Source: an uncultured Clostridia bacterium (GTDB taxonomy: Bacteria; Bacillota; Clostridia; Oscillospirales; Ruminococcaceae). From it: a DNA stretch of 64,000 nucleotides. The position numbers were made by a program, and so were the translations under genes. How positions within the stretch are numbered: the stretch's first letter is position 1; each line of letters starts with the position of its first letter. The stretch spans positions 1 through 64,000 of the forward strand of contig CANPYZ010000006.1 of NCBI GenBank assembly GCA_947589035.1, given 5' to 3'. Below are positions 59,872 through 64,000 of the stretch, piece after piece. The notes beneath the pieces were generated by a model. It made no database searches and had not been told where the DNA came from. It worked only from the letters and a program-made list of their open reading frames with translations.

Positions 59872-61944
59872 ATGTCAAATTTGGTGATTGTAGAGTCCCC
59901 AGCGAAAGCGAAGACAATTCAAAAATATTTAGGTGAAAATTATGAAGTCGTTGCGTCAATGGGACATGTGCGGGATTTGCCTAAATCTAAACTCGGTGTA
60001 GATGTGGACAACGGATTCACGCCCGAATACACGGACATGAAAGATAAGGCAGATGTCATTAAAGACCTGAAAAAACGGGCAAAAAAAAGTGAATTGATTT
60101 ATTTAGCAACTGACCCTGACCGAGAAGGAGAAGCCATTTCATGGCATTTAGCACAGATGCTGAATTTAGATTTACAAGCCAATAACCGTGTTGCGTTTAA
60201 TGAAATTACCAAAACAGGAATACAAAACGGAATGGCAAATCCACATCAAATTGATTTGGATTTAGTCAACGCCCAACAGGCAAGAAGAATTTTAGACAGA
60301 TTAGTTGGTTACAAATTAAGTCCGTTTCTTTGGCGAAAAGTCAAACGGGGACTTTCTGCCGGAAGGGTGCAGTCTGTGGCGGTGCGGTTAATTGTTGACC
60401 GTGAAGAAGAAATTAATCAATTCGTTTCCAAAGAATATTGGAGCATTGATGCTCTGCTTAGTGCGAATGAGAAACAATTTGCAGCGAAACTCGCTTATGT
60501 GAACGGCGAAAAAGCCGAACTCGAGAATAAAGCACAGACAGATGAAATTTTAGCAAAATTAAAAACTGCTGAATTTGTTGTCAAGTCAATCAAAAAACGC
60601 TTGACGAAAAAACAACCCGCTCCGCCATTTATTACTTCTACTTTACAGCAGGAAGCCTCTAAACGCTTAGGATTCCAGGCGAAACGCACCATGAAGGCGG
60701 CACAGGAATTATATGAAGGCATTGACGTGAACGGTTTAGGGGCTGTTGGGTTAATTACTTACATGAGAACGGACAGTTTACGAATTTCCGCCGATGCGCA
60801 GAAAGCCGCTGAAGATTTCATTCGGCAGAATTACGGCACGCAATATCTTCCCGACAAGCCGAGAGTGTTTAAAAGTAAAAAAAATGCGCAAGATGCACAT
60901 GAAGCCATTCGTCCGACAATGCCCGACGTCACGCCGGACAGCATTAAAGATAGTTTAACCAGTGACCAGTATAAATTATATAAATTAATTTGGGAAAGAT
61001 TTATCGCCAGTCAAATGGCGAACGCTTTATTAGATACCATTTCTGTGGAAATTACTGCAGGAGACTGCTTATTTAAAGCCTCCGGTTATACCGTGAAATT
61101 CGACGGCTTTACCATTCTTTACGACGAAAAGCAGGAAACGGAAGACGACAGCCCGAAAGCCCTTCCGCCATTGAAAGAGCAGGATAAACTTCAGGTGATT
61201 AACATTGCCGGAAATCAGCATTTCACGCAGCCGCCGGCGAGATTTTCCGAGGCGACGTTAATTAAAGTCTTAGAAGAAAACGGCATCGGCAGACCAAGCA
61301 CTTACGCCCCGACGATTACGACTATTTTAGCGAGAATGTACGTTGAACGGGAAGGAAAACAATTGCGCCCAACGGCATTAGGAACGGTTACCACGCAATT
61401 AATGCGGGAGCATTTTCAACATATTGTTGACCCGGATTTCACTGCTAAAATGGAATCTGAACTTGACAACATCGAACAAGGCAAGGGCGATTGGGTGAGC
61501 ATGTTAGAAGATTTCTACAAAGATTTTTCCGAAACATTAAGTGCTGCGGAAGTCGCCATGGACGGAAAACATATGAAAATTCCAGAAGAAAAAACAGATG
61601 TCATTTGCGAACAGTGCGGTAAGCCTATGGTCATTAAAATTGGGCGTTTCGGGAAATTCATGGCGTGTACAGGTTACCCTGAATGCAAAAATACGAAAAA
61701 AGTCATGCAGGAAACAAGCGGTTTCTGCCCGCAATGCGGCAAAAAAATGGTTCTCATGAAATCCAAAAAAGGAAGAAATTTCTACGGTTGTTCCGGTTAT
61801 CCGGATTGCCATTTCATGACGTGGAATATTCCTGTAGAAGATGTTTGTCCGAAATGCAATCATGCCTTATTCCAGAAAGGGAAAAAGCCCGGGAAATTAG
61901 TTTGTGAATTTGAGGGCTGCGGTTACGAAAGGGATTTGAAATAA
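59872..61944 (+). CDS. topA: DNA topoisomerase I
   Basis: A 690-residue type IA topoisomerase relaxing negative supercoils. The Toprim motif is VIVESPAKAKTIQKYLG with DPDREGE, and the nucleophile is Tyr in ITYMRTDS. Three zinc ribbons close the protein (CEQCGKPM..., CPQCGKKM..., CPKCNHAL...). ATG 59872 matches the family start, but the only good ribosome binding site, AAAGGAG (59840-59846), is 25 bases away; a TGCCGG-TTAT-CCGGCA hairpin between them may bring the two together. Confidence 0.96.
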   Translation: MSNLVIVESPAKAKTIQKYLGENYEVVASMGHVRDLPKSKLGVDVDNGFTPEYTDMKDKADVIKDLKKRAKKSELIYLATDPDREGEAISWHLAQMLNLDLQANNRVAFNEITKTGIQNGMANPHQIDLDLVNAQQARRILDRLVGYKLSPFLWRKVKRGLSAGRVQSVAVRLIVDREEEINQFVSKEYWSIDALLSANEKQFAAKLAYVNGEKAELENKAQTDEILAKLKTAEFVVKSIKKRLTKKQPAPPFITSTLQQEASKRLGFQAKRTMKAAQELYEGIDVNGLGAVGLITYMRTDSLRISADAQKAAEDFIRQNYGTQYLPDKPRVFKSKKNAQDAHEAIRPTMPDVTPDSIKDSLTSDQYKLYKLIWERFIASQMANALLDTISVEITAGDCLFKASGYTVKFDGFTILYDEKQETEDDSPKALPPLKEQDKLQVINIAGNQHFTQPPARFSEATLIKVLEENGIGRPSTYAPTITTILARMYVEREGKQLRPTALGTVTTQLMREHFQHIVDPDFTAKMESELDNIEQGKGDWVSMLEDFYKDFSETLSAAEVAMDGKHMKIPEEKTDVICEQCGKPMVIKIGRFGKFMACTGYPECKNTKKVMQETSGFCPQCGKKMVLMKSKKGRNFYGCSGYPDCHFMTWNIPVEDVCPKCNHALFQKGKKPGKLVCEFEGCGYERDLK

Positions 61945-63257
61945 TGCAAGCGTTTGCAAACGTCATCGGCGGAGGGCTTGCCGGCTGTGAGGCGGCGTGG
62001 CAGCTTGCGGAATCTGGCATTCCCGTGAAATTATACGAAATGAAACCCGTTCGTTATAGTCCGGCACATCATCAGGAAAATTTAGCGGAATTAGTTTGTT
62101 CTAATTCGCTGAAAGCGTTTAGAATTAATTCTGCTGGCGGCTTATTAAAAGCGGAAATGAAATTGCAAGGCAGTTTACTCATGCAATGCGCTGAACGCTG
62201 TGCCGTTCCTGCCGGAGGGGCTTTAGCTGTAGACCGAGAACAATTTTCCGCATTAGTCACCGAACGCATTCAGCAACATGAACATATTCAGTTAATCCGT
62301 GAAGAAGTCAGGAAAATTCCTAAAGCGAATACGATTATTGCGACGGGTCCTTTAACTTCTGATGCCTTAAGTGCCGAAATTGAAACACTTTGCGGAAGTC
62401 GGTTAAGCTTTTTTGATGCGGCTGCGCCGATTGTTTCAGCGGAAAGCTTAGACAGAACGAAAATTTTTCAGCAGTCACGTTATGACCGTGGCGAACCGGA
62501 TTATTTAAATTGCCCCATGACCCGTGAAGAATATGCGCATTTCTGGGAAGAATTAACTCACGCTGAACAAGCCCCTTTGCATGACCATGACCGGGAATTT
62601 TTCCGAGTGTATGAGGGTTGTATGCCTGTGGAAGTGTTAGCCTCCCGAGGGGCGGAAACGCTGCGTTATGCTTGTTTAAAGCCCGTCGGACTTTGTGACC
62701 CGAAAACAGGAAAACGCCCATATGCCGTTGTTCAGCTCCGGAAAGAAAACCGTGACGGCACAATGTATAATTTAGTGGGTTTTCAAACAAATTTGAAATT
62801 TTCCGAACAAAAACGAGTATTTCGCATGATTACCGGATTAGAACAGGCTGAATTTTTACGTTATGGCGTCATGCATAGAAATTTTTTTCTGAATAGTCCG
62901 GAATTATTAAATGCGGATTATTCTTTGCGGAAAGCAGAAACTATTTTTTTCGCCGGACAGATGACCGGCGTGGAGGGCTACATGGAATCAGCCTCAAGCG
63001 GAATCATTGCCGGAAAAAGTTTAGCCCGAAAAATGAAAAATCAATCTGCTTACCTTCTTCCGGAAAATACCATGATGGGCGCATTAGCGCATTATGTCAG
63101 CCACGGCGGAACGGCAGAATTTCAGCCAATGGGGGCGAATATGGGACTTCTTCCGCCACTCACCGAACGAATCCGGGGAAAACAAGAACGCTATCAGCGA
63201 ATTGCTGAACAGGCAATAAACAGTCTGACGGAATTTTTACAAAATATGGAGGGATAA
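61944..63257 (+). CDS. trmFO: Methylenetetrahydrofolate-tRNA (uracil-54-C5)-methyltransferase TrmFO
   Basis: A 437-residue FAD- and folate-dependent enzyme forming m5U54 in the tRNA T-loop. It has FAD-binding GGGLAGCEAAWQLA, the Cys segments ELVCSNSLKAFR and YEGCMPVEV, and FAGQMTGVEGYMESA. Its ATG overlaps the topA stop (ATAATG), implying coupled translation. Confidence 0.96.
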   Translation: MQAFANVIGGGLAGCEAAWQLAESGIPVKLYEMKPVRYSPAHHQENLAELVCSNSLKAFRINSAGGLLKAEMKLQGSLLMQCAERCAVPAGGALAVDREQFSALVTERIQQHEHIQLIREEVRKIPKANTIIATGPLTSDALSAEIETLCGSRLSFFDAAAPIVSAESLDRTKIFQQSRYDRGEPDYLNCPMTREEYAHFWEELTHAEQAPLHDHDREFFRVYEGCMPVEVLASRGAETLRYACLKPVGLCDPKTGKRPYAVVQLRKENRDGTMYNLVGFQTNLKFSEQKRVFRMITGLEQAEFLRYGVMHRNFFLNSPELLNADYSLRKAETIFFAGQMTGVEGYMESASSGIIAGKSLARKMKNQSAYLLPENTMMGALAHYVSHGGTAEFQPMGANMGLLPPLTERIRGKQERYQRIAEQAINSLTEFLQNMEG

Positions 63258-63258
63258 A

Positions 63259-64000
63259 ATGAAAATTATTGTTGACGCTTTCGGAGGAGACCACGCTCCG
63301 GCAGAAGTGCTGAAAGGCTGCGCACTCGCACAAAAAGAATTACAAGTCGATATTGTATTAACTGGACATGAACAGAAAATTAAACAAGCCATTCAGCAGG
63401 AAAATTTATCACTTCCTAATGTAGAAATTATTCATACAGAAGAAGTATTCGACATTCACGCCCAACCGCAAAGCATTCTGAAAGAGGGGAAAAATACTTC
63501 TTTAGCGTTAGGCTTGCGGGCATTGCGTGAGGGAAAAGGCGATGCTTTCGTGAGTGCAGGCAGTACTGGCGGATTAGTCACGGGGGCAACGTTACTCACG
63601 AAACGCATTAAAGGCGTGAAACGTGCCGCTCTTGCGCCAATGCTCCCCACGGTACAGGGCAGGAAAATGTTACTTGATGCCGGAGCAAATTTAGAATGCC
63701 GTCCGGAAATGTTAGCCCAATTCGCCGTCATGGGTTCTGCTTATATGAAATGCGTGAAAGAAATTCCTAATCCGAAAGTCGCTTTATTAAATGTCGGGGC
63801 AGAAGATACCAAAGGCAGAGAATTAGAATTAGAAGCTTATGCTTTATTACAGAATGCGCCGATTAACTTTTGCGGAAATATTGAGGCAAGAGAAATTCCC
63901 AGCGGAAATATAGACGTTGTCGTTTCTGAAGGCTTTACCGGAAACGCAACGCTGAAATGCTATGAGGGCATGGGCGCAATGTTCCGTGACCAAATTAAAA
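63259..64000 (+). CDS. plsX: Phosphate acyltransferase PlsX (partial, runs off the window)
   Basis: The first 247 residues of PlsX, which converts acyl-ACP to acyl-phosphate for phospholipid synthesis. It begins MKIIVDAFGGDHAPAEVLKG; SAGSTGGLVTGA, the LLDAGAN segment and VSEGFTGNATLKC are conserved PlsX motifs. GGAGGG before ATG overlaps the end of trmFO. The 3' end lies beyond position 64000. Confidence 0.95.
   Translation, partial: MKIIVDAFGGDHAPAEVLKGCALAQKELQVDIVLTGHEQKIKQAIQQENLSLPNVEIIHTEEVFDIHAQPQSILKEGKNTSLALGLRALREGKGDAFVSAGSTGGLVTGATLLTKRIKGVKRAALAPMLPTVQGRKMLLDAGANLECRPEMLAQFAVMGSAYMKCVKEIPNPKVALLNVGAEDTKGRELELEAYALLQNAPINFCGNIEAREIPSGNIDVVVSEGFTGNATLKCYEGMGAMFRDQIK

Overview
The window is about 38-40% G+C by eye, with dense operons, strong AGGAGG-type ribosome binding sites and TTGACA-N17-TATAAT promoters. 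It looks like a Gram-positive clostridial chromosome. Two secreted dockerin proteins, Thr-rich linkers, AdhE fermentation and a family-43 glycosidase point to the Oscillospiraceae, most likely Ruminococcus or a close relative. That assignment is inference; there is no rRNA in the window.

Layout. 0-6 kb: a small membrane protein, a convergent tRNA-like transcript, then a TerD / AIM24 / GH25 lysozyme / beta-helix / MnmM operon. 6-10 kb: a dockerin protein, a D,D-carboxypeptidase homologue that has lost its catalytic residues, and tyrS. 10-15.4 kb (minus): a DUF2798 membrane protein behind a structured leader, and an FHA / SEDS / transpeptidase / GH43 operon. 15.4-21.6 kb: a raiA-type RNA with hpf, then small accessory genes (phosphoesterase, SDR, chorismate mutase, HAD, PnuC, DUF4303, CPBP protease). 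21.7-35.3 kb: the most striking region, described below. 35.5-37.1 kb: orphan and broken genes. 37.4-50.5 kb: hflX-tatD, UPF0210/ACT, a CAP-dockerin protein, malic enzyme, adhE plus a decayed AdhE-like paralogue, a kinase-like protein, thiC and a TSCPD protein. 50.5-64 kb: two conserved core blocks, mutS2-recO-yqzL-era-ybeY-phoH (minus) and infC-rpmI-rplT / trmH-like / dprA-topA-trmFO-plsX (plus).

Main discovery candidate. A tyrosine recombinase gene lies inside a 1.34 kb segment bounded by 27-bp inverted repeats (26/27 identical). Just inside the left repeat is a consensus promoter that points out of the segment, through the repeat, into an intrinsic terminator. Inverting the segment would place the same promoter about 50 bases upstream of a seven-gene operon: five proteins with SipW-type (TasA/camelysin-like) signal peptides, a 2,344-residue SpaA/leucine-rich-repeat surface protein, and the cognate SipW signal peptidase. 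The last protein carries an SPKTG sortase-like anchor. As assembled the operon shows no promoter of its own, so the sequence reads as the OFF state of a self-contained, recombinase-encoding phase switch for a surface-fibre/adhesin system.

Other points of note are a cloverleaf RNA with a serine (GCU) anticodon but a short variable loop and its own promoter and terminator, two pseudoenzymes, and several structured leaders (DUF2798, pnuC, raiA, L20).
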